From Clostridiales bacterium (GTDB lineage Bacteria > Bacillota > Clostridia > Christensenellales > Aristaeellaceae): DNA of 64,000 nt. Position 1 is the stretch's first letter; each line of letters opens with the position of its first letter. The notes under the pieces are model-generated. The model saw nothing but the letters and a program-made list of their open reading frames with translations, made no database searches and had not been told where the DNA came from. The position numbers and the translations under genes are program-made. This document shows positions 15,511-24,189 of this stretch, piece after piece. The stretch spans positions 1 through 64,000 of the forward strand of contig JAAYLK010000018.1 in the NCBI GenBank assembly GCA_012521895.1. Direction: 5' to 3'.

Positions 15511-15866
15511 TCGTCCATGGCCTCCAGTTCCAGGATGACCATGCCCATGGGGCAGGCGCTGGTCACGATGTAGTAGGTATAGAAAAAGTCCTCGCCTTCA
15601 TCCAGCTTGATCTTGTGGCCTTTTTCAGGTTGTACGCCGTTCAGGTCCGCGGCCGCGCAGTGCAGGGTGGCGTTGACGCGGAAAATGCCTTCTCCGTGAT
15701 CGTCCCTCAGCTGCTGGCGGTCTTTTTCTTTCGCTTTTGAGAGGACGATGGGGATGTCTTCATAGGTGATGCCATCGTAGATAAGGGTTCTCAGCTCTCC
15801 GAACTCAGCCGGGTTGCAGAATACCTGCTTGGCATCCCTGGCCGCCATGTCTTTTAATCCGCTCAC
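15507..15866 (-). CDS. Head-tail joining protein candidate (119 aa)
   Basis: The 119-residue product contains KQVFCNPAEFGELRTLIYDG near the N-terminus, a pattern shared by small connector proteins whose first residues describe a FxNPxEFxE motif. The second half is beta-rich (YTYYIVTSACPMGMVILELEAMD). It lies just before the gpZ-like gene with an ATGA overlap. A head-tail completion role similar to lambda FII is inferred from order and the NPxEF motif. Confidence 0.6.
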   Translation of the reverse strand: MSGLKDMAARDAKQVFCNPAEFGELRTLIYDGITYEDIPIVLSKAKEKDRQQLRDDHGEGIFRVNATLHCAAADLNGVQPEKGHKIKLDEGEDFFYTYYIVTSACPMGMVILELEAMDE

Positions 15867-16315
15867 AGCTCCGGCGTCTGCGCGGACAGTGCCGGCAGAT
15901 CATCCGCTCCCTCTTCTCCGTCCTCGTAATCGTCAAAGAAGTTGTCAAGGCGTTCAACCATCTGGGCCTTGGTCATTCCCTCTTCATAAAGCAGATCAAA
16001 GCTGTCCATCAGCTCCTTGAGCTGCCTGACGGTCATCTTGACGGAGTATTCCGGCACATTGATCTCATAAGCCTCAGATTCATCTTCTGCGTATGCGTGC
16101 TGAGCGGGTTGGGTTTCCCCAGGCACATCCTCCGGCGCATGAATCTGGGCTGTTGCAACTGCTTGTGGGGCATACTTTGCCACGCCCAGAGAAACCAGCC
16201 GGGCGGATTTATCCTCGGGCAGGTCGAAAGCGGGGTCGCCGAGCTGGACGACGACCGCCGATTTCTCTCCTTCAGGGCGATACCGGTATGCGCCTTGCGT
16301 CATGATTACTCGCAT
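15863..16315 (-). CDS. Phage connector-region protein with C-terminal helix-extension-helix motif
   Basis: ATG 16315 follows AAAGGAT; the product is 150 residues. Residues 1-50 form a small beta domain (VVVQLGDPAFDLPEDKSARLVSLGVAKYA). An acidic, low-complexity middle follows. The C-terminus (TVRQLKELMDSF, then EGMTKAQMVERLDNFFDDYE) looks like a HeH/SAP/LEM-type bihelical motif that often caps phage connector proteins and may contact nucleic acid. Its place after the capsid gene fits the neck. Function uncertain. Confidence 0.6.
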   Translation of the reverse strand: MRVIMTQGAYRYRPEGEKSAVVVQLGDPAFDLPEDKSARLVSLGVAKYAPQAVATAQIHAPEDVPGETQPAQHAYAEDESEAYEINVPEYSVKMTVRQLKELMDSFDLLYEEGMTKAQMVERLDNFFDDYEDGEEGADDLPALSAQTPEL

Positions 16316-16330
16316 GGCTTATCCTTTCTA

Positions 16331-17395
16331 TCAGGTCACGTTTGCCGCGTAGATGTAGGGGCTGAGGGTTGACGGAACCGCCAGGGGCTTTGCAGCCAGG
16401 CGCAGCTTGCGGGTATCCTTGTCTTTATTAACGATGTGCTTGGGCACGCGTCGACCGGCGAAGGTGTGATATTCATTATCGTCTTCGATTTGGGTGACAG
16501 CGCCATACATCAGCCTGCCGCAGTTAGGGGCGGTCACCATGGCGGCATCGGTCGGGAAGTGGAGGGTGGTAGCACCCGCGTCATTGACATAGGTCTCACG
16601 GACTACCCACACATCCAGGACGTAGCCGCTGAAGTTCAGCTGGCCCATCCAGGCAACGCCGGGGTACATCTCCTGGGGCTTGATATTGCCCAGCTCATAG
16701 CGCCTGTTGTCAAGCAACGTCTGAATGGTCGCGTTGTCGCGGATGAAGTTGGCGACTTCGCCGCCGATCACCAGATCGGTCGCCGGCAGGCCGCGCTCCA
16801 TCAATAGGTCGCACATGGCCATTACATCGCCCATCATGTCGCCGCCCACAGCATCCCACTGGTTGTCAGGCGTGAAGGTGTGGTTGGTCGCCTGATCGTA
16901 AAACTGAATACGCCTCGTGATGCCCACGGTCTTGCTATCCGCGTACTCGACCAGATCGACAGCGTTGTTGATCATGACCTGGGCGCACATCCATTCCTCG
17001 CGGCGGATGATCCGCTTATCCAGGTCAGTCAGATCTTTCATCTGCATGGCGCGGGCACGTTCGGCGGGGGTCTTATCGCTCAACACAGCCTCGCCATAAC
17101 CGCGCTTTTTCAGATCATCGAGCGTCAGGATCCGGCTCGGGGCCACCATAGGCGGAATGTATTCCGTGATCTGATAGCCGCTGCGGTCAATGGGGGTATC
17201 GCCGGCCATCTCAACCACGAAAGGTGTCATGCCGTGGTCAGCTTCCTTGTACTCCAACAGCACCTTCTGGGTGTTGAAGATGTCGCCGGCGCCTGTCGGG
17301 AAGTAACGGTCGCGGAAGAACGTCTTCCGGGGGGCGATTTCCTCTACCATTCCTGCCAGGTAGTAGGAATCAAAGATATCGATGTTGTTAGGCAT
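16331..17395 (-). CDS. Major capsid protein (lambda gpE family)
   Basis: The 354-residue product starts MPNNIDIFDSYYLAGMVEEI and contains KTFFRDRYFPTG (24-35), VLLEYKEADHGMTPFV (46-61) and the family-typical YIPPMVAPSRILTLDDLKKRGYGE. The C-terminus carries NCGRLMYGAVTQIEDD and KHIVNKDKDTRKLRLAAKPLAVP. These match the gpE-type HK97-fold capsid. It lies directly after two decoration-protein genes, the lambda order. AAGGGAGG precedes the ATG. Confidence 0.95.
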   Translation of the reverse strand: MPNNIDIFDSYYLAGMVEEIAPRKTFFRDRYFPTGAGDIFNTQKVLLEYKEADHGMTPFVVEMAGDTPIDRSGYQITEYIPPMVAPSRILTLDDLKKRGYGEAVLSDKTPAERARAMQMKDLTDLDKRIIRREEWMCAQVMINNAVDLVEYADSKTVGITRRIQFYDQATNHTFTPDNQWDAVGGDMMGDVMAMCDLLMERGLPATDLVIGGEVANFIRDNATIQTLLDNRRYELGNIKPQEMYPGVAWMGQLNFSGYVLDVWVVRETYVNDAGATTLHFPTDAAMVTAPNCGRLMYGAVTQIEDDNEYHTFAGRRVPKHIVNKDKDTRKLRLAAKPLAVPSTLSPYIYAANVT

Positions 17396-17414
17396 TCTGG
17401 CATCCTCCCTTTAC

Positions 17415-17810
17415 TCAGTTAAAAGCGGTCTTGAAAACGATGTTGCGGGTGCGAAGATCATCCATGTCGGCCTCGGTCAGCGTGTAGCCAGCCGCCACCG
17501 TCACATGCTCGGGCGCGAAGCATCCGGCGCTGTAGGCAGGCGCGTTGACGTCCGCTGTGCCGATAGCGGTTTCTTCGGCCAGCACATAAGCCGGCTCAAT
17601 GACTTCTCCGCCGCCTGCGGCTGTGCCCAGGATTACGCACTTGCCGGCTTTCGCGCCGGCAGTATGCACGCCAAGCAGCGTGCCCTTGGGGTAGGTTGCA
17701 GCCTGTGCCAGCTGCAGCAGGGTAACCACCTGCACGTCGACTTGGGGGCTGAGGCCGGTGACAAGATTGTCGTGCTCCACCTCTCCCACTTTGCGGTAGT
17801 AGTTAGACAT
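17415..17810 (-). CDS. Head decoration protein (lambda gpD-like), short paralogue
   Basis: The 131-residue protein has the gpD-type pattern YPKGTLLGVHTAG followed by PAYVLAEETAIGTADVNAPAYSAGCFAPEHVTVA and a C-terminal DLRTRNIVFKTA. gpD-like trimers stabilize the capsid at threefold sites. It is clearly paralogous to the gene directly upstream (17823-18584): MSN.YR.VGE at the start, PAYVLAE, DVNAP.Y..GCF.P and a common ending are shared. AAGGAGGA precedes ATG 17810. Confidence 0.88.
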   Translation of the reverse strand: MSNYYRKVGEVEHDNLVTGLSPQVDVQVVTLLQLAQAATYPKGTLLGVHTAGAKAGKCVILGTAAGGGEVIEPAYVLAEETAIGTADVNAPAYSAGCFAPEHVTVAAGYTLTEADMDDLRTRNIVFKTAFN

Positions 17811-17822
17811 TGGGAATCCTCC

Positions 17823-18584
17823 TTATTCGTGGTAGGTGCTCTTGAACACGATGCGGCGCTGACGCAGCGCGTCCTTCTCCGCGTCGCTGAACACATGCTC
17901 ATCGGCCACTGTGATGTGGTCGGGGGAGAAACAGCCGGAACGGTACACCGGCGCGTTGACATCCGCGGCCAGACCCACCGTGGTATCTTCCGCGAGAACG
18001 TAGGCAGGCGTCAGCACTTCCTCCGCCAGCGGAGCCACAGCGGTCACACCTTCCAAGGTCTCGGCCACAGCGGCCGCGAGGCCGGCAGGCGCGGCAGCCT
18101 GGGTCACGACGATAGCGGCTGCTTCCTCGGTCCGGCCGACTTTCTGCTCAAGTACAACCGTGGTGGCCGTCTTGGTGACGGTGTAGTCCGGGAAGTCTGC
18201 GGCCATGAGCAGCTGCAGTGCCGTGCAGTCGCCGGCAATGTCATCCACCTGCCAGGTCTCGCTTACGGTTTCCGCGGTGTAGGTCTTCTCCACGCCGCCG
18301 ACAGTCAGCTTCAGGGTATCGCCATCAGCCGCTGCCGTGCTGATGGTGATGGTGTACTTGCCCTTGTCAGCCAATACTTCGATCACTGCCTCCTGAACCT
18401 GAGTACCCAGGATCTTCAGCAGGTTGTCCCGGCTGGACTTGGCCAGAATCGTGCCCATGGGGTAGATGGTTTCTTCCGCGCTTTCCCTGCGCAGCGTCCG
18501 GATGCAGACATCCGTTGGCGGGTTCGTGCCCGCGATCAAATTCTCGTGGCCGATTTCACCAACCAGGCGATACAGGTTGCTCAT
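17823..18584 (-). CDS. Head decoration protein, long paralogue with about 125-residue insertion
   Basis: This 253-residue protein shares both ends with its shorter neighbour: residues 1-60 (MSNLYRLVGEIGHENLIAG, YPMGTILAKS) and 190-253 (PAYVLAEDTTVG, DVNAPVYRSGCFSPDHITVA). Residues about 62-188 are extra and beta-rich (KYTITISTAAADGDTLKLTV), with a Glu/Ala/Val-rich end. The extra domain is probably exposed on the capsid surface, like other decorated capsid proteins. Two tandem gpD-type genes suggest duplication and then domain gain. Confidence 0.85.
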   Translation of the reverse strand: MSNLYRLVGEIGHENLIAGTNPPTDVCIRTLRRESAEETIYPMGTILAKSSRDNLLKILGTQVQEAVIEVLADKGKYTITISTAAADGDTLKLTVGGVEKTYTAETVSETWQVDDIAGDCTALQLLMAADFPDYTVTKTATTVVLEQKVGRTEEAAAIVVTQAAAPAGLAAAVAETLEGVTAVAPLAEEVLTPAYVLAEDTTVGLAADVNAPVYRSGCFSPDHITVADEHVFSDAEKDALRQRRIVFKSTYHE

Positions 18585-18589
18585 TCAGA

Positions 18590-18994
18590 TCACTCCTTTT
18601 TCGTGGCCTGCGCGTCAGCCTTTCCCTGAGCCCTGCGCTGCTCCGGGCTCAGCGGGCCGGTTTCATCAGGTGCCGGAGCAGCGCCGACCGCTTTAGCGCC
18701 CGATGCCTCGGCATCCTTTTCCATGTCTTTCAGGGCATCCTTGCCGCGCTTAGCGGTTTCCTGGGCTGCCCGGAAGGCCAGTTCCTGGGCTGAGCAGGCT
18801 TTTTCGCCATACTTGGCCTCGTTCACCAGCTCATCGCTGTAAATGCTCGCGATGCTGTCGATTTCACGCAAGCGCTGGCGCTCCGCTTCGGTTGCGGCAG
18901 CCACATCAGCGGCGACCGCGGCTTTCGCCTCGGCCATGATGCTTTCTGCCAGGTCCGGGTTCTGAGCTCTCAGCTCCTCAAGGTTGTTTGCCAT
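18590..18994 (-). CDS. Nested scaffold protein with internal start (lambda Nu3-like)
   Basis: Within the protease gene, in the same frame, ATG 18994 is preceded by AGGAGGACAGGAAATC, a stronger ribosome site than most in the region. It would yield the last 134 residues alone: MANNLEELRAQNPDLAESI followed by an Ala/Glu-rich coiled coil. The start falls exactly at the border between protease and scaffold parts. Lambda makes its Nu3 scaffold from gene C in this way. Expression is inferred, not shown. Confidence 0.68.
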   Translation of the reverse strand: MANNLEELRAQNPDLAESIMAEAKAAVAADVAAATEAERQRLREIDSIASIYSDELVNEAKYGEKACSAQELAFRAAQETAKRGKDALKDMEKDAEASGAKAVGAAPAPDETGPLSPEQRRAQGKADAQATKKE

Positions 18995-19792
18995 GATTTC
19001 CTGTCCTCCTTCGCCGCTTTCCTCAGGCGGCTTTTGGGTCGTTTGGTGCGCTGCATGTGCAGCGGGGGCGACAGGGATACCCTCCGGCAGCGGGTAGCCC
19101 ATGGTTGCGAGGGCGCGCCCATTTACAAACAGGGTGTTATGATCAGCGCTCGCAGCAATCTCCGGCGCGTCCTCGTTCTCCAGCAGCTCATCAGCGAAGC
19201 CTTTCTGCACCGCCTCTTCGCCTGTCAGGTAGGTTTCCTCGCCCATCAAGGCCAACACTTCATCTTCCGGCATCCCGGTCTTTTTCGTGTAAATGGCGGC
19301 CAGGGCTTTGTCGACAGCCTGATTGGAGTTGATGACCTTGTTCAGGTCGTCCTCGTTGTACATGCCAATCAGCAGGGCCAGGCATTTGTGGATCATGATG
19401 AGGCTGCCCGGGTTCACCTGCACAGTGTCGCCGGCGCACATGATGATGCTGCCGCCAGACATGGCCACGCCATCCACCTGGATGACCTTCTTGGCCTTCA
19501 GTTCCTTTAGCCGGTTGTGGATCAGCAGGGAAGCGTAGGCATCCCCGCCCAGGGAATCCAGGCGGATGGTCAGCTTGCGCACGCCCTCAATGGCTTTCAG
19601 GTCCTCCAGGAACTCGCTCTTGACGATGAAGTTGCCTTCAATGGTCTTCCCGGTCCACCAGTCCACAGGCCGGCGCTCAACGATTTGGCCGTACATGGTG
19701 ATTTCGGCGCTGTTGCCCTCCCGGGTGGCCATGGCGTAGCATTCCCGCTGGATGTTCACCGGCGTCTGCTTGCGTCCAAAGGGTAGGTTCAT
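18590..19792 (-). CDS. ClpP-like prohead protease fused to scaffold
   Basis: The 400-residue product has an N-terminal ClpP/S49-type protease domain (about 20-215). LDSLGGDAYAS (78-88) precedes the nucleophile region GVAMSGGS (108-115, Ser112) and the histidine region GSLIMIHKC (129-137, His135). The C-terminal half (about 267-400) is helical and charged like a scaffold. This is the lambda C-type layout, in which the protease cleaves the head proteins during maturation. It overlaps the portal stop by four bases and is followed by decoration protein. Confidence 0.9.
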   Translation of the reverse strand: MNLPFGRKQTPVNIQRECYAMATREGNSAEITMYGQIVERRPVDWWTGKTIEGNFIVKSEFLEDLKAIEGVRKLTIRLDSLGGDAYASLLIHNRLKELKAKKVIQVDGVAMSGGSIIMCAGDTVQVNPGSLIMIHKCLALLIGMYNEDDLNKVINSNQAVDKALAAIYTKKTGMPEDEVLALMGEETYLTGEEAVQKGFADELLENEDAPEIAASADHNTLFVNGRALATMGYPLPEGIPVAPAAHAAHQTTQKPPEESGEGGQEIMANNLEELRAQNPDLAESIMAEAKAAVAADVAAATEAERQRLREIDSIASIYSDELVNEAKYGEKACSAQELAFRAAQETAKRGKDALKDMEKDAEASGAKAVGAAPAPDETGPLSPEQRRAQGKADAQATKKE

Positions 19793-21363
19793 TTGGTTTC
19801 CTCCTTGTTCTCTTCTTCCGGTTCGTCGGGTTCGCTCAGCCAGGCGTCCTTGACGGCGGGGTTCATGATTTCCTTGACCTGGGCCAGCATCTCGCTTTCC
19901 CGCTTGAGCTGCTCGGCATTCTCATACCAGTCGCTGGCGCCGTACTCACGGGTCACCTGCTCATGCGTCTTGATGCCCCGGTCGATGGCCAGGATGTCCG
20001 CCCTGATCTCTTTCAGCGGGTCAAGGTGCCCCTGCACAGGCCCGATCCAGTGCGCGCCGCACCAGGCCGCACGCAGCAGCGGGTCCTCAAAGAAGCCGGG
20101 AGCTTTGATGCGCCCTCTGGCCACGGCCTCAGCCAGCCACACCTCATACACAGGCTGGCACAGCTTCTCAACCATCCACTTGCGGCGCATCCGGAAGCCT
20201 TCCCAGGCTTCCAGCAGGGCAGCCCTTGAGGCTGAGTAGCTGGCGTCAAACTTTTTCAGCAGCACATCATGGGGGATTTCCAGGGCCGCGCCGATCTGCT
20301 GGAAAATGGCCTTGGTGAATACCTCAAAGCCGGGGGTCGGCACATTGGGGTTGCCGAACTTGATGTCCTCACCTTCCTGCAGGTGCGTCACCATACCCGG
20401 GCCCATCTCGTACTCATTGGGGTGCTTGGAAATCCCGTCGATATTGGCCGGTTCACCGTCAGCGCCAACCACGCCGCTGCCCACTTCATTGAGGGGTATT
20501 TCGGAGGGGTCGGTCTTGCTGACAATCCAGGCGGTGAAGAAGCTCTGCACCAGGGCAGCCACCAGCTCCGACTGGGTGTATCGGTTGATTTGCAGCAATG
20601 GCTCAATGACCTGGGCCAGATAGGTGATGCCCCGATACTGGTCGGCTCTCTCGGCGTTCATGATTTGCAGGATGTTGGGCAGGCCGGTCTTTTCACCAAA
20701 GGCGGGGATGCGCTGCCAATTCATGCCGGCAAGCGTCTGGGCGTCGGGATATTCGTCGCTGATGTGGTAGGCAACAATCTTGCCCTGGGCATCAACCTCT
20801 ACGCCGTCGTAGATGCGGTTGCCGCTCGGGGCTTTCCCGGTGGTCTTGTTGTAGACGCCGGACGGCAGCATCATCTTGGTCGGGGTGCTGACACGGTCGG
20901 CCTCCACCAGATGCAGCCGGAGGCTGTAGGGGTTGGTCTTGGTCGGGTCATAGCGCTTGAACAGACTGAACACATCGCCGCTGGCCAGCCAGGAGACCAC
21001 CGCCAGCTGCTGGATGCCGTAGAAGTTCTGAACGCCCGTGGCGTCGCAGTTTTCCTTCTTGTCTGCCCACAGCCTAAACTCGGCCTCGGTCTTTCGCTGC
21101 CAGGCCTTGGCCGCCTCGGAGCTCATGCCCAATACATCCCGGTTGATGGCGCTGTTGAGGGTCAGCCCAGGGCCAATGACCTTGGTGCGGTTGGTGTTGA
21201 CTGCGCCCGTGGCGATGGGGGAGCTCATGTAGAGCATCCGGCCACGCTGGCGCAGTGTCTTGTTGTTTTCGTCGATGTCCATCTGGGGGCTTATGGACCT
21301 GGCAATAAAGCCCCTCAGCGCCCGGCGATATTCACTTGCGCCGGCGTCACGATATCCACTCAT
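19789..21363 (-). CDS. Phage portal protein (lambda gpB family)
   Basis: The 524-residue protein has the lambda portal pattern: YRRALRGFIARSISPQMDID at the N-terminus, RMLYMSSPIATGAVNTNRTKVIG (43-65), EAEFRLWADKKENCDATG, LRLHLVEADRVSTP, and the conserved C-terminal GAALEIPHDVLLKKFDASYSASRAALLEAWEGF. The portal forms the dodecameric DNA gate, and the terminase docks on it. The gene overlaps the protease gene by ATGA. Length is normal. Confidence 0.95.
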   Translation of the reverse strand: MSGYRDAGASEYRRALRGFIARSISPQMDIDENNKTLRQRGRMLYMSSPIATGAVNTNRTKVIGPGLTLNSAINRDVLGMSSEAAKAWQRKTEAEFRLWADKKENCDATGVQNFYGIQQLAVVSWLASGDVFSLFKRYDPTKTNPYSLRLHLVEADRVSTPTKMMLPSGVYNKTTGKAPSGNRIYDGVEVDAQGKIVAYHISDEYPDAQTLAGMNWQRIPAFGEKTGLPNILQIMNAERADQYRGITYLAQVIEPLLQINRYTQSELVAALVQSFFTAWIVSKTDPSEIPLNEVGSGVVGADGEPANIDGISKHPNEYEMGPGMVTHLQEGEDIKFGNPNVPTPGFEVFTKAIFQQIGAALEIPHDVLLKKFDASYSASRAALLEAWEGFRMRRKWMVEKLCQPVYEVWLAEAVARGRIKAPGFFEDPLLRAAWCGAHWIGPVQGHLDPLKEIRADILAIDRGIKTHEQVTREYGASDWYENAEQLKRESEMLAQVKEIMNPAVKDAWLSEPDEPEEENKEETK

Positions 21364-21374
21364 GGTCAGCCTCC

Positions 21375-21629
21375 TTACCAGTCACGGGGGAGGATGGCAA
21401 AGGCACGCCTGCGCTTCCCGCCGTTTAGCAGGGAGGTGAGCTCGTCCACGACGCGCTCTTCCGTCCGGATCTCTTCCATCAGCCGCGGCAGGTCAAAGCG
21501 GGTCAGTGAGCGGTCGTCAATGGTGTAGCTCTGCACCCCGCCTTCCACCAGCGCCAGGTAGGCAGCCTGCAGCTTTTCAAGGGCTGCCTGGTGGAACACC
21601 AGCCGCTGCTGGATTACAGTTTTTATCAT
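21375..21629 (-). CDS. Head-tail joining/gpW-position small protein (84 aa)
   Basis: ATG 21629 is chosen because AAAGGAGG lies seven bases upstream; ATG 21635 is too close to that site. Residues such as ALVEGGVQSYTIDDRSLTRFDLPRLMEEI and LTSLLNGGKRRRAF match the small family (DUF6148-like) found between terminase and portal genes, in the place of lambda gpW. The S(L)TR(F/A)DL motif is diagnostic in my reading. The role is probably head completion or portal-related. Confidence 0.75.
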   Translation of the reverse strand: MIKTVIQQRLVFHQAALEKLQAAYLALVEGGVQSYTIDDRSLTRFDLPRLMEEIRTEERVVDELTSLLNGGKRRRAFAILPRDW

Positions 21630-21641
21630 GCGCATCCTCCT

Positions 21642-23585
21642 TTACCAGTTGTCATAGAACTTGGACAGCCCCTTCTTGGACTTGGCCTTGACCGGCATCT
21701 GCGGCCGCGCTTGCTGGGCTGTCTGGGGTGCCGCCGCCTCCCCGGTCTTGCGGCTCCTGGCAGCCTTGATGTCCCGGCTGATCCTGTCCAGGTCCAGGTC
21801 AAGCGCCTGGAAGGCAGCGTTGGCGTAGTTGCGGCAGTCCAGGTTTTCGTTGCGCTCATGCCCGGGGATTTTCTGCCACTGCCAGGGGTTCTTTTTCCCT
21901 GCATGATACACCAGGCGTTCAGACAGCAGGCCATGGAAAAAGTCCTTGCCATAGCCTTTGTCATCGTCCAGGGGGAAGTGACAATACTTCGGTCCGGGTG
22001 TCATCACTCGCAAGTTGTCGTAGATTTTCAGCTTGCCGGCGTCAACGCCCAACATGTACTGCCAAGCTGTGCCGAGATATCGCCCATCCACGGTGATTTT
22101 GACCTTCCTGGGCGGGGCAGTATAGGGCACGCTCTGGCCACCGCTGGAGCCTTTGATGGCGAACACCTTCTTGTTGAAGCGGGCACGGCAGGCCATTCTC
22201 ACCTCTTGGGTGAAGTGACCGCCCTCGTCCACAAAGGTGGTGGACACCTTCAGCCCGTGGCCCTCCTTGAAGCGGTACACCCGGTCAATCACGCCGTCCA
22301 GGCGCTGCCATACCTCCGGGCTGTCAGGTCTGCCCATGAGCACGCCGGTCTGGATGCCCCAGGTTTCACCGAAGTGGCCATAGCCCACAATCTCGTATTG
22401 CAGGCGGTCGTCCTGGGTGTCCACGCCACAGGTCAGCGCCACCACGCCATCGGGCAGATCAGCGGGGTATTCTTCCCGCCTGCCCATGTAAGCGTCCTCG
22501 TCTTCCAGGTCGCCGCGGTCTTCCCACAACTCGCCAAAGCGGGTGTTGAACACGACCTGCAAGCGCTTGGAGCTGCCCAGGGCGTTCAGGTATTCCTCAA
22601 CGATGGTCGCCCAGCTTTCCCATGGACTGACAAAAGCGTTCAGCCAGAAGGAGCGGCAGCCCCGCTCGTAGGCAGCCGGGTTTTCTGCAATCCACTTCCC
22701 GCTGTTACGCGCTTTCAGCTTGACCGCCTTTTCATCGGATATTCCACCACAGTGGGGGCAGATGTAGCGCACGGAGGTAGCTTTGTAGCTGCGGTAGCCG
22801 CGGACCACGCTCTCTTCCTTGTCAAAGCGGATGTCCGAGAACTTGATGTCGTTGTACTCGTTGCAGTGGGGGCAGGGAACGCACCAGCGCTCCATCGTGC
22901 CCTCGGCGAAGGATTTCTCAATCGCCGATGCGTTCTTGATGGTGGGGGTGGACACTTCCACGGCCTTGCGGTTGTAGAAGGTTATCTGACGGGCCCTGGC
23001 TAGTGCCCAGGGGTCGCCTTCCTGGCCAGCCGACTGCGCCCAGCGGTCACGCTCGTCACCAATGATGATTCGGATGGGCTTGGAGGCCAGGGCGTGCGCT
23101 TCGGTAGACCCGCACAGGGTCAGGATGCCGCCAGGGAAGTTCTTCTGCAAAATCGTGTTTCCGCTGTCCCGGCTCTTGGGGTCTGCCACCTTGGCCGACA
23201 GCACCGGGGTGTCCCGCACCATGGGGGCGATGCGCAGCTTAGAAAACTCCTTGGCGTCCACATTGGTGGGGTGTATGAACAGGATGCTTCCCGGGTCCTG
23301 GTCGACGATGTAGCCGATGATGTTCAGCTCCAGCTCCGATTTACCAACCTGGGAGGCAGCAACCATCACGATGCGGTGCACCTTGGGGTCGTTAAAAGAA
23401 TCCATGGGTTCCTTGAGATAGGGCGTCCGGGAGGTACGCCAGGGGCCGGGCTCAGCGCTGGCTTCAGAGGACAGCCTGCGCTTTGCGTCCGCCCACTCAC
23501 TCACCGTCAGGTCCTCGGGGGGCTGGAAGCCTGCCACGGACTTGCCGATGACAGAGGTCAGCCGGGTCAGGCTAGTCTTCTTCAT
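21642..23585 (-). CDS. Terminase large subunit (GpA family)
   Basis: ATG 23585 (647 residues) is preferred; it overlaps the TerS end by 14 bases, and a longer frame to 23630 lies inside terS. The ATPase motif is MVAASQVGKSE (74-84). ILFIHPTN, then KPIRIIIGDERDRW (Walker B region) follow. Two CPHC knuckles make a zinc ribbon in the middle. The nuclease part begins about GVDTQDDRLQYEIVGYG, where the Asp residues bind metal. GpA packs DNA into the prohead and cuts cos-type ends. It is the canonical partner of the Nu1-like TerS upstream. Confidence 0.95.
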   Translation of the reverse strand: MKKTSLTRLTSVIGKSVAGFQPPEDLTVSEWADAKRRLSSEASAEPGPWRTSRTPYLKEPMDSFNDPKVHRIVMVAASQVGKSELELNIIGYIVDQDPGSILFIHPTNVDAKEFSKLRIAPMVRDTPVLSAKVADPKSRDSGNTILQKNFPGGILTLCGSTEAHALASKPIRIIIGDERDRWAQSAGQEGDPWALARARQITFYNRKAVEVSTPTIKNASAIEKSFAEGTMERWCVPCPHCNEYNDIKFSDIRFDKEESVVRGYRSYKATSVRYICPHCGGISDEKAVKLKARNSGKWIAENPAAYERGCRSFWLNAFVSPWESWATIVEEYLNALGSSKRLQVVFNTRFGELWEDRGDLEDEDAYMGRREEYPADLPDGVVALTCGVDTQDDRLQYEIVGYGHFGETWGIQTGVLMGRPDSPEVWQRLDGVIDRVYRFKEGHGLKVSTTFVDEGGHFTQEVRMACRARFNKKVFAIKGSSGGQSVPYTAPPRKVKITVDGRYLGTAWQYMLGVDAGKLKIYDNLRVMTPGPKYCHFPLDDDKGYGKDFFHGLLSERLVYHAGKKNPWQWQKIPGHERNENLDCRNYANAAFQALDLDLDRISRDIKAARSRKTGEAAAPQTAQQARPQMPVKAKSKKGLSKFYDNW

Positions 23586-24189
23586 CGTCCAGGGCTTCCC
23601 AGGACTGGCGTTTGCGCACAAGCTCCTCATACCGCTTGGGGTCGTACTCGTAATTCGCCAGTTCCTCCATCACCTTGTTGACCTCGGTACGGATGATGAT
23701 GGCGGCCTGCGCGGCGTCCTCAGCATGGGACACCTCCACCGCCAGCCGGCCGGGCAGCGCCACCAGCATGTTTCGGATAGCGAACACCAGGTCTTCGGTG
23801 ATGGCCAGCACATCCTCTGATCGGTGCATTTTGCCCTTGAGCTCGTTGGCCTCCATGATGGCGATGGCCGCCTTGGCCTGTTTGAGCTGCATCTCTGCCT
23901 TGCTCTTGTCCGTTTCGACTTTGACGACTTCGCTGTCCGTCTTCTTACTCCGGGCCTCCAGCATGTCGCAGTAATACTTGATGTTGGTGCGCAGGTCATA
24001 GAGGCTACCATACTCGGTCGCTTCCTTGTTCAGGATGCCCTGGGCGGTCAGCTGCCCAATCCATTGGTTACTCTTGCCCGTCATGGCGCACAGGTCAGCG
24101 GTTTTGACATAGATGGGCTTCCCTGCTTGGAGTACATAGGTTGCGCCCTCTACAGGCGTGGCCTTGCTTGTCTTGGCCTTGCCTGCCAT
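23572..24189 (-). CDS. Terminase small subunit (Nu1-like)
   Basis: ATG 24189 has AAAGGCGGTG upstream; an ATG at 24207 has no site. The N-terminal half contains a winged-helix-type segment (KPIYVKTADLCAMTGKSNQWIGQLTAQGIL) and EYGSLYDLRTNIKYY. A Lys/Glu-rich coiled coil and a C-terminal interaction region follow. This is the Nu1 layout: DNA binding at cos and contact with GpA. It begins the late packaging-head operon, after a 390-base region without a clear gene. Stop codon is TAG. Confidence 0.88.
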   Translation of the reverse strand: MAGKAKTSKATPVEGATYVLQAGKPIYVKTADLCAMTGKSNQWIGQLTAQGILNKEATEYGSLYDLRTNIKYYCDMLEARSKKTDSEVVKVETDKSKAEMQLKQAKAAIAIMEANELKGKMHRSEDVLAITEDLVFAIRNMLVALPGRLAVEVSHAEDAAQAAIIIRTEVNKVMEELANYEYDPKRYEELVRKRQSWEALDDEED

